Of a DNA stretch of 26,104 bases, positions 9,131-17,300 are shown piece after piece. A program made the position numbers and the translations under genes. Position 1 is the stretch's first letter, and every line of letters starts with the position of its first letter. The notes beneath the pieces were generated by a model, which made no database searches, had not been told where the DNA came from, and was given only the letters and a program-made list of their open reading frames with translations. This stretch comes from Galactobacillus timonensis (GTDB taxonomy: Bacteria > Bacillota_I > Bacilli_A > Erysipelotrichales > Erysipelotrichaceae): assembly GCF_900240265.1 (NCBI RefSeq), contig NZ_LT964739.1, forward strand, positions 1,742,306 through 1,768,409, in the 5' to 3' direction.

Positions 9131-9142
9131 TTACAATGACAG

Positions 9143-9168
9143 ATCCCGGGGGCTGGTACTTCCGGGAT
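9143..9168 (+). promoter_or_regulatory. Intercistronic hairpin between dnaK and dnaJ
   Basis: ATCCCGG (9143-9149) pairs perfectly with CCGGGAT (9162-9168) around a 12-base loop, with only TTTGTT after it. The T-run is too poor for full termination. A partial terminator or an RNA-stabilising stem that lowers dnaJ relative to dnaK is the likely role, which is inference. Confidence 0.5.
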
Positions 9169-9198
9169 TTGTTCTACGGATGAAAGGCGGGTATTGAG

Positions 9199-10353
9199 AT
9201 GGCCGAAAAGAGAGATTATTACGAGGTTCTCGGTGTAGATAAAAATGCCAGTGAAGATGAGATCAAGAAGGCATACCGGACGCTGGCAAAGAAGTATCAT
9301 CCCGATGTCAACCACGAACCCGGTGCCGAAGAAAAGTTCAAGGAAATCAATGAGGCATATGAGGTGCTCGGCGATCCTGAAAAGCGCAAGACCTATGATC
9401 AGTTCGGCTTTGCAGGCATGGATGGAGCCCAGGCCGGCAATGGTTTCGGCGGCTTCTCGCAGGGCTTCACTTCGGGCAGCTTTGATGACCTGAATGATAT
9501 TTTCTCTGACTTCTTCGGCGGCGGTTTCGGCGGCAGTACCCGCAGTTCCCGCAGGAGTGCAGACAACGGTCCCCATAAGGGTCAGGATGTGCAGATGCGC
9601 ATGACGATCAGTTTCATGGACGCATGTTTCGGCACGACCAAGACCCTGGATCTGGATGTCGATGAGAAATGCACGGCCTGCGGCGGGACAGGTGCGGCCA
9701 GCCCTTCGGATATTGAAACATGCCCCACCTGCCATGGCTCCGGCTATGTGGTGACGCAGCAGCGGACGATGCTCGGCATTATGCAGAGTCAGTCGGTATG
9801 CCCGGATTGCCGCGGTAGTGGCAAGCGTATTCGCAGAGCCTGCCCGAAGTGCGGCGGACGCGGATATACGCGTGAGCATGAGCAGGTGGAAGTCAGGATT
9901 CCGGCAGGGATTGATGACGGCCAGATGCTCAGGGTTGCCGGCAAGGGTTCCCATGGTACCAATGGCGGTGAAAACGGTGATCTTTACATCGTGATCCATG
10001 TGGAAGAAGATTCGAGATTCGTTCGTCAGGACAAGAACATCTATCTGAATGTTCCGGTGTCCGCCGTGGATGCGACGCTTGGTACGAACATTGATGTGCC
10101 GACGATCCATGGTGATGTGACGATGAAGATTCCGGCGGGTACGCAGGATGGGACGCAGCTCCGTCTGAAGGGACAGGGCGTTCCGGATCTGCATGATGGC
10201 CGTCCGGGCGATCAGTTCTGCACGATTCAGGTGCAGATCGACAAGAAGCTTTCGCCGCGTGAGAAGGAATTGTACCAGCAGCTCAAGGAACTGCAGGACA
10301 ATCAGAAGAAGTCTCCGTGGGAAGCATTCAAGCAGAAGTTCTCCGGCCGCTGA
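9199..10353 (+). CDS. dnaJ: Chaperone DnaJ (Hsp40)
   Basis: Co-chaperone that delivers substrates to DnaK and stimulates its ATPase. The 384-residue type I DnaJ has a J domain (1-70) with HPD at 34-36, then a Gly/Phe-rich region (about 75-115). Four CxxCxGxG-type zinc repeats follow with cysteine pairs at 158/161, 175/178, 201/204 and 215/218, and after them the C-terminal substrate-binding domains ([22 protein letters not shown]). Last of the classic hrcA operon genes, preceded by the intercistronic hairpin and a weak AAAGGCGGG ribosome binding site. Confidence 0.97.
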   Translation: MAEKRDYYEVLGVDKNASEDEIKKAYRTLAKKYHPDVNHEPGAEEKFKEINEAYEVLGDPEKRKTYDQFGFAGMDGAQAGNGFGGFSQGFTSGSFDDLNDIFSDFFGGGFGGSTRSSRRSADNGPHKGQDVQMRMTISFMDACFGTTKTLDLDVDEKCTACGGTGAASPSDIETCPTCHGSGYVVTQQRTMLGIMQSQSVCPDCRGSGKRIRRACPKCGGRGYTREHEQVEVRIPAGIDDGQMLRVAGKGSHGTNGGENGDLYIVIHVEEDSRFVRQDKNIYLNVPVSAVDATLGTNIDVPTIHGDVTMKIPAGTQDGTQLRLKGQGVPDLHDGRPGDQFCTIQVQIDKKLSPREKELYQQLKELQDNQKKSPWEAFKQKFSGR

Positions 10354-10419
10354 TTTACGGCAGTAACGAAGAACTGTGAAACACAAACAGGAATTCCTTC
10401 ATGAAAGGAGGTTTTCAGT

Positions 10420-12975
10420 ATGGATATTGAAAAAATGACAGAAGCGCTGCAGCAGATCATCATGTCTGCACTGCGCAAGGCACAGGAACATCACAATCCG
10501 GAACTGACGCCGGAACATGTGCTCTCTGCGATGCTGGAGGACGAAGGTCTCAATGGCATCTGGGAGCGGGTCGGTGCCGATAAGGATGCGATGCTCAGGA
10601 TGGCCAATGAGGCCATCGAACGCCTTTCAACAACTACAGACGGCGGTCAGCCGGTACTTTCTTCGCAATTGAACCGCGGCTATCAGCAGGCGCTTGATTA
10701 CATGAAGAAGGAAGGCGACACCTATATGTCGTCGGCTGCTCTTCTGATCGGCATTCTTCTGAGCAAGGCTCCGGTTGCAGAAGATCTGGAGCAGAAATTC
10801 AACTTCACGACCAAGGACGTCATGAAGGCGGAGGAAGAGCGCCGGGCCGGCATGAAGATGGATGATCAGGGCAACGAGGCACAGGAAGATGCTTTGAGCA
10901 AATACGGGCGTGATCTTGTCAAGGATGTCAAGGACGGAAAGATTGATCCGGTCATCGGACGTGATGAAGAGATCCGCCGTGTGATCGAGATCCTTTCCCG
11001 CAAGACCAAGAACAACCCGATTCTGATCGGTGAGCCGGGCGTTGGTAAGACGGCCATCGTCGAAGGCCTTGCATGGCGTATCTACAATGGCGATGTGCCG
11101 CTGGGACTCAAGAACAAGCGGCTGATCGAGCTTGATATCGGCTCTCTGATCGCCGGTGCAAAATACCGCGGCGAATTTGAGGAACGTCTGAAGGGTGTAT
11201 TGAATCAGGTGAAGAAGGCCGATGGCAACATCATCCTCTTCATCGATGAAATCCATAACCTGGTCGGCGCGGGCAAGACAGAAGGCAGTATGGATGCGGC
11301 CAACCTTCTGAAGCCGATGCTTGCAAGAGGCGAACTCAAGTGCATCGGTGCAACGACCTATGATGAGTATCGCAAGTACATTGAAAAGGATCGTGCTCTG
11401 GAGCGCCGGTTCCAGCGGATTCAGGTATCTGAGCCGACCGTGGACGATACGATTGCCATTCTGCGCGGGCTGAAGGAGCGTTTTGAGAACCATCATCATG
11501 TGACGATCAAGGATGAGGCTCTGGTGCAGGCAGCCCGTCTGTCGGACCGCTACATTACGGACCGCTATCTGCCGGATAAGGCGATCGACCTGGTCGATGA
11601 GGCATGTGCTGCGACCCGTGTGGCGCTCGATTCCCTGCCGCAGGAACTGTATGACCTTGACCGCAAGGTGAAGACGCTCAAGATGGAGCAGGCTTCGCTG
11701 AAGGAAGAGACCGATGCCAAGGCTCTGCAGCGGAAAGCGGAGATTGAAAAGGAACTGGCCGATGTTAATGAGAAGTATGAAGCGGGCATGAGCCAGTGGA
11801 ACAAGGAAAAGGCCGGTCTCAATTCGATTGCCCAGGCGCAGTCGGAGTTGGACAAGGCGCGCCGTGATCTCAATGAGGCAGAAAACAGAGCGGATTATGA
11901 GAAGGCAGGCGAGCTGAAGTACAAGACGATTCCGCAGCTGGAGAAGAAGATTGCCGAGGGCAACAAGTCCGGTGACAATGCGATGCTCAAGCAGACGGTA
12001 GATGCGGAGGCCATTGCGAAGGTCGTGTCGCGCTGGACGCACATTGAGGTGACCCGTCTGATGTCTACGGAGCGGGAGAAGATCCTGCATCTGCCGGAAT
12101 ATCTGAAGAAGCGTGTGATGGGCCAGGATGATGCGATTCAGCTTGTATGCGATGCCATCATGCGTTCGAAGGCCAACATTCAGGATACCAACCGTCCGAT
12201 CGGTTCGTTCCTGTTCCTTGGTCCTACGGGTGTAGGCAAGACGGAAGTTGCCAAGGCGCTTGCGGAGCAGCTGTTTGACGATGAGAAGAACATCATTCGT
12301 ATCGATATGAGCGAATACATGGAGAAGTTCAGTGTGTCGCGTCTGATCGGTGCTCCTCCTGGATACGTTGGCTACGATGAGGGTGGTCAGCTGACGGAAG
12401 CGGTACGCCGCAATCCGTATTCGATCGTTCTACTCGATGAGGTCGAGAAGGCGCATCCGGATGTGTTCAACATTCTGCTGCAGATTCTCGATGATGGCCG
12501 GGTGACGGATTCCAAGGGTGTGACCGTTGACTTCAAGAATACGATCATCATCATGACCAGCAACCTTGGTTCGCAATACGCGTTTGATCCGGACAAGGAA
12601 GAGCGTGAGCAGCACTATAAGGAAGCGGTTCAGAAGTTCTTCAAGCCTGAGTTTGTCAACCGTATTGATGAGATCATTGTCTTCAATGCGCTGAACAAGA
12701 ACGTAATGCGTCAGATTGCGGATAAGTTCCTCAACCAGCTGCGCAGCCGTCTGAGCGACCGCGACATCAAGCTGGAAGTGACCGATGCGGCGATGAACCG
12801 GATCATCGAACTTGGTACGGATGTCGATTTTGGTGCCCGTCCGATGAAGCGTCATATTCAGCGTGAGATTGAGACAGAAGTCGCCAAGAGGATCCTCGAA
12901 GATCCGGACATCAATGGCAAGACGATTGTTGTTGATGCGGATGACAGCGGCTATCATGTGACAATGCGCAAATAA
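10420..12975 (+). CDS. clpB: Disaggregase ClpB (Hsp100)
   Basis: Hexameric AAA+ ATPase that resolubilises aggregated proteins with DnaK/DnaJ/GrpE. The 851-residue product has an N-terminal Clp repeat domain (1-145), then AAA-1 with Walker A GEPGVGKT at 204-211 and Walker [10 protein letters not shown]. The long coiled-coil M domain (about 400-530) separates ClpB from ClpA/ClpC. AAA-2 has Walker A GPTGVGKT at 601-608 and Walker [11 protein letters not shown]. No ClpP-binding IGF/IGL loop was noticed. It starts 66 bases after dnaJ with a strong AAAGGAGG site. There is no CIRCE or CtsR-like box in that gap, so it is probably transcribed as the last gene of the hrcA operon, and a strong terminator follows. 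Confidence 0.96.
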   Translation: MDIEKMTEALQQIIMSALRKAQEHHNPELTPEHVLSAMLEDEGLNGIWERVGADKDAMLRMANEAIERLSTTTDGGQPVLSSQLNRGYQQALDYMKKEGDTYMSSAALLIGILLSKAPVAEDLEQKFNFTTKDVMKAEEERRAGMKMDDQGNEAQEDALSKYGRDLVKDVKDGKIDPVIGRDEEIRRVIEILSRKTKNNPILIGEPGVGKTAIVEGLAWRIYNGDVPLGLKNKRLIELDIGSLIAGAKYRGEFEERLKGVLNQVKKADGNIILFIDEIHNLVGAGKTEGSMDAANLLKPMLARGELKCIGATTYDEYRKYIEKDRALERRFQRIQVSEPTVDDTIAILRGLKERFENHHHVTIKDEALVQAARLSDRYITDRYLPDKAIDLVDEACAATRVALDSLPQELYDLDRKVKTLKMEQASLKEETDAKALQRKAEIEKELADVNEKYEAGMSQWNKEKAGLNSIAQAQSELDKARRDLNEAENRADYEKAGELKYKTIPQLEKKIAEGNKSGDNAMLKQTVDAEAIAKVVSRWTHIEVTRLMSTEREKILHLPEYLKKRVMGQDDAIQLVCDAIMRSKANIQDTNRPIGSFLFLGPTGVGKTEVAKALAEQLFDDEKNIIRIDMSEYMEKFSVSRLIGAPPGYVGYDEGGQLTEAVRRNPYSIVLLDEVEKAHPDVFNILLQILDDGRVTDSKGVTVDFKNTIIIMTSNLGSQYAFDPDKEEREQHYKEAVQKFFKPEFVNRIDEIIVFNALNKNVMRQIADKFLNQLRSRLSDRDIKLEVTDAAMNRIIELGTDVDFGARPMKRHIQREIETEVAKRILEDPDINGKTIVVDADDSGYHVTMRK

Positions 12976-12983
12976 TCTTTAAC

Positions 12984-13034
12984 CGGAAGTGCTGTGGCAG
13001 GGAAATTTCCTGCCCGGGCTTCCGATCTTTTTTT
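12984..13034 (+). terminator. Strong terminator after clpB
   Basis: Two-tier hairpin: outer CGGAAG (12984-12989) with CTTCCG (13019-13024), inner GGCAGG (12996-13001) with CCTGCC (13009-13014), followed by a run of seven Ts. It marks the end of the heat-shock transcript. Confidence 0.85.
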
Positions 13035-13078
13035 CCCATATTTATATGATAAATTAAAGTTAACAAAGGAGCAGAGCC

Positions 13079-13216
13079 ATGAATCCGATCGCTGTCATTG
13101 CCATCATCGTCATCTGCGTCGCAGCGTTCATCTACTTCCGCTCCGCCGGAAAGCATCTGGACCGGATGTCCAATAATTACGAAGATCCGGATGCGGCGGA
13201 CAGGAAACAGAAGTAG
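13079..13216 (+). CDS. 45-residue single-pass membrane microprotein
   Basis: Small ORF with a good AAAGGAG site nine bases before its ATG. The product begins MNPIAVIAIIVICVAAFIYF (a transmembrane helix over residues 3-20) and continues with a short charged cytosolic tail, RSAGKHLDRMSNNYEDPDAA, ending in DRKQK. It stands alone between two terminators, with an AT-rich stretch and a TATGAT-like -10 at 13045-13050 upstream but no clear -35. That isolation and the clean ribosome binding site argue that it is a real gene. No family recognised. Confidence 0.6.
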   Translation: MNPIAVIAIIVICVAAFIYFRSAGKHLDRMSNNYEDPDAADRKQK

Positions 13217-13230
13217 ATTGTGGACGCAGG

Positions 13231-13262
13231 AAGCGGGCAGCCTGTTAAGCGGCCCGCTTTTT
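13231..13262 (+). terminator. Terminator after the microprotein gene
   Basis: AAGCGGGC (13231-13238) pairs perfectly with GCCCGCTT (13252-13259) around a 13-base loop and runs into TTTTT. It isolates the microprotein gene from the NAD operon downstream. Confidence 0.8.
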
Positions 13263-13315
13263 CTGTATCCTGATGATCGAGACTTGTATAATGTTGAGAG
13301 ATTACGGAGGCGATT

Positions 13316-13981
13316 ATGTTAACAATTCAGGATCTTTATGATCTCAATCATACGGCCGCGAAGGATTATCTGATGCAGTTTACGTATCCATGGGAAGCAC
13401 TGGACGGCATCAAGGATCTGATTCTCTCTCTGGGGGAACATCTTCCGGAAGATGAATATGACGAAGTTTCGGAACATGTCTGGGTCCATAAGACGGCCCA
13501 TGTGTTTCCGAGTGCCTATCTTGGTGCGCCATGCATCATCGGGCCGCATACCGAGGTGCGCCACTGCGCTTTTGTGCGCGGCTCGGCCCTGGTCGGTGCG
13601 GATTGTGTCGTCGGCAATTCGTGCGAACTGAAGAACGTGATCATCTTCGACCACGTAGAAGTGCCGCATTACAACTATGTCGGTGATTCGATCCTCGGCT
13701 TCCACAGTCATATGGGCGCCGGCTCCATCACCAGCAATGTCAAGAGTGACCGCAAAAACATCGTTGTCCATAATGGCGGCGAAAACATCGAGACCGGCCG
13801 TCACAAGTTCGGCGCGATGCTCGGCGATTATGTGGAGGTTGGCTGCAATTCTGTGCTGAATCCGGGTACGGTGATCGGCCCTCATTCCCGCGTTTATCCG
13901 GTCAGCTGTGTGCGCGGCGTCATTCCGCCGAAGTCGATCTGGAAAAATGACGGGACAATCGTTCCGATTCAGGGAGAGTGA
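13316..13981 (+). CDS. Left-handed beta-helix (hexapeptide repeat) protein, nucleotidyltransferase-like
   Basis: The 221-residue protein has an N-terminal helical segment (1-50) and then a long run of hexapeptide repeats (about 55-200: VWVHKTAHVFPSAYLGAPCI, HCAFVRGSALVGADCVVGNS, and VEVGCNSVLNPGTVIGPHSR). This is the left-handed beta-helix fold of sugar-1-phosphate nucleotidyl- and acyltransferases. It lacks an N-terminal nucleotidyltransferase domain, so although such proteins are often named UDP-N-acetylglucosamine pyrophosphorylase-like, the activity is open. A GGAGG site precedes the ATG; a TATAAT lies at 13287-13292 without a good -35. It is the first gene of the operon that ends with nadE. 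Confidence 0.8.
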   Translation: MLTIQDLYDLNHTAAKDYLMQFTYPWEALDGIKDLILSLGEHLPEDEYDEVSEHVWVHKTAHVFPSAYLGAPCIIGPHTEVRHCAFVRGSALVGADCVVGNSCELKNVIIFDHVEVPHYNYVGDSILGFHSHMGAGSITSNVKSDRKNIVVHNGGENIETGRHKFGAMLGDYVEVGCNSVLNPGTVIGPHSRVYPVSCVRGVIPPKSIWKNDGTIVPIQGE

Positions 13982-13986
13982 TAACT

Positions 13987-14622
13987 ATGATCAACGAAGG
14001 CTATGCGGCCATGAAGCAACTGCAGCTGGATCATTGCGTGAAGTCTTTGAAGCGCCGCGGTTTCGGGGCGGAAGTGTTTGAAGATAAGTCTTCGGTTCTT
14101 TCGTGGCTGAAGGAGACTATCCCGGTGGGATCAAGCATCGGTGTCGGCGGTTCCGTGACGCTGGAGGAAACGGGCGTCATTGCCTGGCTGACAGGTAATC
14201 CGGATTATCATTTTCTGGACCGCTATCATACAGATGATCGTGATCGTATCTTCCATGAGAGCCTTTCGGCGGATTACTATCTGATGAGCTCCAACGCGAT
14301 TACGCTGGATGGTTCGCTTTATAATGTGGACGGCAATGGCAACCGCCTTGCGGCACTCATCTATGGTCCCAGGAAGGTATTTGTCATCGCGGGCTGGAAC
14401 AAGATCGTGCGTGATGATGCCTCGGCCAAGGAGCGCGTTGAGATGCTTGCGGCCCCGGCCAATACGCAGCGTCTGCACAAGACGACGCCATGCACGAAGA
14501 CGGGCTGGTGCATGCATTGCGACAGTGCTGACACCATCTGCAATGAAGAGGTGTTTACGCGCCGCCCGCGGCCGCTGGGAAGAATTACGGTGCTGTTAGT
14601 AAAGGAAGGTCTGGGATATTGA
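13987..14622 (+). CDS. LUD-domain protein (LutC/YkgG-like)
   Basis: The 211-residue protein resembles the LUD family. It has GSSIGVGGSVTLEETG (residues 48-63), the SNAITLDGSLYNVDGNGNR core (102-120) and a cysteine group TPCTKTGWCMHCDSADTIC (Cys 169, 175, 178 and 185) near the C-terminus. LutC takes part in lactate oxidation with LutA and LutB, but neither partner is here, so a link to lactate is not supported. The start was chosen at ATG 13987 because AGGGAGA ends nine bases before it; the GTG at 13978, which overlaps the previous stop, is too close to that site. Second gene of the operon leading to pncB-nadD-nadE. Confidence 0.82.
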   Translation: MINEGYAAMKQLQLDHCVKSLKRRGFGAEVFEDKSSVLSWLKETIPVGSSIGVGGSVTLEETGVIAWLTGNPDYHFLDRYHTDDRDRIFHESLSADYYLMSSNAITLDGSLYNVDGNGNRLAALIYGPRKVFVIAGWNKIVRDDASAKERVEMLAAPANTQRLHKTTPCTKTGWCMHCDSADTICNEEVFTRRPRPLGRITVLLVKEGLGY

Positions 14623-14623
14623 T

Positions 14624-15118
14624 ATGACAATGGCAACCAATATAACGCTGACTGCGATGTTCGGAGCATTGGGCATATGGATGCTCATGAATCTGCTCAG
14701 GACACGCAACAAGGTCAAATATAAGGACCGCATGTGGACGGGGACGCGGATTCTGTTTCTGATCTGCGGCATCCTGATTCTGACGACAATTTTTGCCTAC
14801 AGCACCTGGCTCGACTATCTGCGTCTTGCCTTCATGCTGCTGAGCATCTTCTGCTATCTCTTCCTGCGTGATGGTGTTGGGGAAGAGGGGGTCTGCAGTA
14901 CGGGCCGCCTTGTTCCCTGGGATCAGGTGCGCAGCTATGACTATGAAGAGGGCAGGAAAGATTTCAAAGCCTGGTTCACGGTCCGTGATACGGATCGCAA
15001 GGGACGTGCTTCCGATTTCAATATGAGTATCAGCTTTGACAAGAAGAATGAAGAAGAGGTCCGCAGATATCTGAATGAAAAGATCGGCCGCAAGTATACG
15101 CGCCGGCGCAAGTATTGA
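14624..15118 (+). CDS. DUF5673-like small membrane protein
   Basis: The 164-residue protein has three hydrophobic helices (about 5-25, 42-60 and 64-82), then a soluble domain starting GVGEEGVCSTGRLVPWDQVR, typical of what I recall as DUF5673, and a basic C-terminus (RKYTRRRKY). A membrane-anchored PH-like domain is plausible. The ATG comes one base after the LUD gene stop, with AAGGAAGG inside that gene's end. Function unknown; its place before pncB says only that it is co-transcribed. Confidence 0.75.
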   Translation: MTMATNITLTAMFGALGIWMLMNLLRTRNKVKYKDRMWTGTRILFLICGILILTTIFAYSTWLDYLRLAFMLLSIFCYLFLRDGVGEEGVCSTGRLVPWDQVRSYDYEEGRKDFKAWFTVRDTDRKGRASDFNMSISFDKKNEEEVRRYLNEKIGRKYTRRRKY

Positions 15119-15143
15119 TCAAGGAATGGATGGGAGAAAGAGT

Positions 15144-16664
15144 ATGACAGAGATTCACGCAGTGCCGTATATTCCGGATGAGGATTATGACAATCCGGCG
15201 ATGGTCACGGATTTCTATGAATTCTCCATGGCCAACTGCCTCTTCATGCATGGATTCAAGGACAAGATCATGGTATTTGACATGTTCTTCCGCGAAAACC
15301 CGGACAAGCAGGGATATTCCATCTCCTGCGGCCAGCATCAGCTGGTACGTTTTCTGTTGAATTATCATTTCACGGACCGCGACCTGACGTGGCTGCGGAT
15401 GAAGGGAATGAGCCAGGAGTTCTGTGACTATCTGCGGGATTATAAGTGGAAGGGGGATATGTATTCCCTCAGGGAAGGAACAGTGTGCTATCCGCAGGTT
15501 CCGATGGTACGGATCGAGTGCGACATGGTCGGTGCCATTCTGATTGAGACCTATCTTCTGCAGACAATGAATTTCCATTCCCTGATTGCGACCAAGGCAA
15601 CAAAGATATCGGGTCTTTCGACACACCGGGAGCGCAATGTCATGGAGTTCGGTACGCGTCGTGCCCAGGGTGAGTCAGCGGGCAATGAAGGCGCCTACGC
15701 TGCGGTTCTGGGAGGCTGTGTCGGTACGGCCAACTGCCTGGCAGAAATGAAATACGGTCCTTCGGTCAAGGCGGTCGGTACGATTGCGCATTCGTTCATC
15801 GAGTTCTATGGCGATGAGTTCGAGGCGTTCAAGGCCTATGCCGAGACGTATCCGGAAAATGTTGCGGTTCTGCTGGATACCTACAGCATCTTTGGGTCGG
15901 GTCTTCCGAATCTGATCAAGCTCGATGACTGGATGATTCAGAAGTATCCGAATGATCCTAACCGGCGTGTCAAGTCGGCGCGCATCGACTCGGGCGACCT
16001 TGCCCGCTGCTACAAGCGTCTGCGCAAGGCGCTTGACAAGGCAGGCAAGCCGTACATTAAGCTGGTGGCGAGCAATTCCCTCGATGAGAAGCTGATTGCC
16101 AACATGGAGCTGTATGAAAATGCGAAGTTTGACAGCTATGGTGTCGGTGAGCGTCTGATCACCTCCGCTACTTCGCCGGTCTTCGGCGGCGTGTACAAGC
16201 TGGTTGCGGTAAAGGAGGCGGATGGCTCCTATTCGCCGCGCATGAAGTGCTCGGATTCCGCCAGCAAGGCGATTATTCCGGGCAAGCTGATGGCTTGGCG
16301 TGTCTTCGATGAAGAAGGCAAGGGACAGTGTGACATCATTTCGCTCGACAGTGAGACGATTGAGGCGGGCAAGGAGATCCATGTCTATGATATGGATCCG
16401 GATGCCTATCACAAGGACCGTTACTTTACGCCGTATCTGGTAGAAAAGATTCTGGTTCCGCATATTGTGAACGGGGAACTTGCGATTGATCTGCCGACAA
16501 TTGATGAGAAGAAGCTGTGGGTCCGTACGCAGCTGGAAGGCATGGTATGGGAGTCGGAGCTGCGTCCCGAGATGCCGCACCGCCACTATGTCGATCTGAC
16601 GGAAGGTGTGCATAATCTGCGGGAGAAGCTGTATCAGGAGCTTCATGGAGGTGAACTGGCGTGA
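15144..16664 (+). CDS. pncB: Nicotinate phosphoribosyltransferase
   Basis: Converts nicotinate, PRPP and ATP to nicotinate mononucleotide, the entry step of the Preiss-Handler route. Starting at ATG 15144 the protein has 506 residues, with VTDFYEFSMANCLF near the N-terminus, STHRERNVMEFGTRRAQG (159-176), GTIAHSF with the presumed phosphorylated histidine near 216, and ARIDSGDLA. A GGGAGA site precedes this ATG. An upstream in-frame ATG at 15075 would add 23 unlike residues overlapping the previous gene and has no such site, so I rejected it. Its stop overlaps the nadD start. Confidence 0.95.
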   Translation: MTEIHAVPYIPDEDYDNPAMVTDFYEFSMANCLFMHGFKDKIMVFDMFFRENPDKQGYSISCGQHQLVRFLLNYHFTDRDLTWLRMKGMSQEFCDYLRDYKWKGDMYSLREGTVCYPQVPMVRIECDMVGAILIETYLLQTMNFHSLIATKATKISGLSTHRERNVMEFGTRRAQGESAGNEGAYAAVLGGCVGTANCLAEMKYGPSVKAVGTIAHSFIEFYGDEFEAFKAYAETYPENVAVLLDTYSIFGSGLPNLIKLDDWMIQKYPNDPNRRVKSARIDSGDLARCYKRLRKALDKAGKPYIKLVASNSLDEKLIANMELYENAKFDSYGVGERLITSATSPVFGGVYKLVAVKEADGSYSPRMKCSDSASKAIIPGKLMAWRVFDEEGKGQCDIISLDSETIEAGKEIHVYDMDPDAYHKDRYFTPYLVEKILVPHIVNGELAIDLPTIDEKKLWVRTQLEGMVWESELRPEMPHRHYVDLTEGVHNLREKLYQELHGGELA

Positions 16665-17299
16665 AAGCATTAATGTTCGGCGGCGCATTCAATCCTCCGA
16701 CGAAGGCTCATATTGAGCTTGGTGATCTGGTGCGCAGGGCACTGGGCTATGACCGCGTTATCTATGTACCGACCAAGTCGGATTACATTGAGAATACGCA
16801 GAAGAAGAATTTCGCCTTCTCCAACGAAGAACGTCTGTCGATGCTGAGGGATGTTTCCGTCATGCGTCCATGGATGAGCGTCAGTGACTATGAACTGACG
16901 GCATCCCAGCAGCCGCGTACCTACCAGACGCTGCAGTATCTGAAAAAGACATATCACTGCGATGAGCTGAAGCTGCTGATGGGTACGGACAAGCTGGAGG
17001 AACTGGATCCGATGAAGGGAATCTGGATGTTCTCCGAGGAGATCTGCCGGGAATTCGGCATCGTTGTCATGGAGCGCAGCCGCGATGATGCGCGCCGCAT
17101 CATTCAGCGCAATGCCTTCCTGATGAAGATGAACAAATGTTTTACCATTGTTAAGACGCCGGATACCTATGCCGATATTTCTTCGACACAGGTGCGTAAG
17201 CTGTTCTGTGAAATCCAGGATGATATGGCAAAGCTTGATGACATGATGCCGAGAGAACTGAACGGCCTGCGTAATGAAATCATGAAAAAGGTACAGTGA
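16661..17299 (+). CDS. nadD: Nicotinate mononucleotide adenylyltransferase
   Basis: Adenylates NaMN to NaAD. The 212-residue protein starts MKALMFGGAFNPPTKAHIEL. The (H/T)xGH nucleotidyltransferase motif appears as TKAH at residues 14-17, with Ala where Gly is usual. The C-terminal ISSTxxR motif is present as SSTQVR (174-179), and LLMGTDKLEEL matches the middle motif of the family. Translation starts at a GTG that overlaps the pncB TGA (GTGA), with GGAGG at 16647-16651. Its placement between pncB and nadE strongly supports the role despite the altered motif. Confidence 0.88.
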   Translation: MKALMFGGAFNPPTKAHIELGDLVRRALGYDRVIYVPTKSDYIENTQKKNFAFSNEERLSMLRDVSVMRPWMSVSDYELTASQQPRTYQTLQYLKKTYHCDELKLLMGTDKLEELDPMKGIWMFSEEICREFGIVVMERSRDDARRIIQRNAFLMKMNKCFTIVKTPDTYADISSTQVRKLFCEIQDDMAKLDDMMPRELNGLRNEIMKKVQ

Positions 17300-17300
17300 C

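Noticed and set aside
10354..10419. CIRCE or CtsR operator before clpB
   Set aside because: Neither the TTAGCACTC half-site pair nor a GGTCAAA-type direct repeat is present.
10627..12090. 487-codon minus-strand frame opposite clpB
   Set aside because: Antisense to conserved clpB coding sequence, with no start signal or domain.
15075..15143. Longer pncB start
   Set aside because: The extra 23 residues overlap the previous gene and are unlike the family; ATG 15144 has the ribosome binding site.
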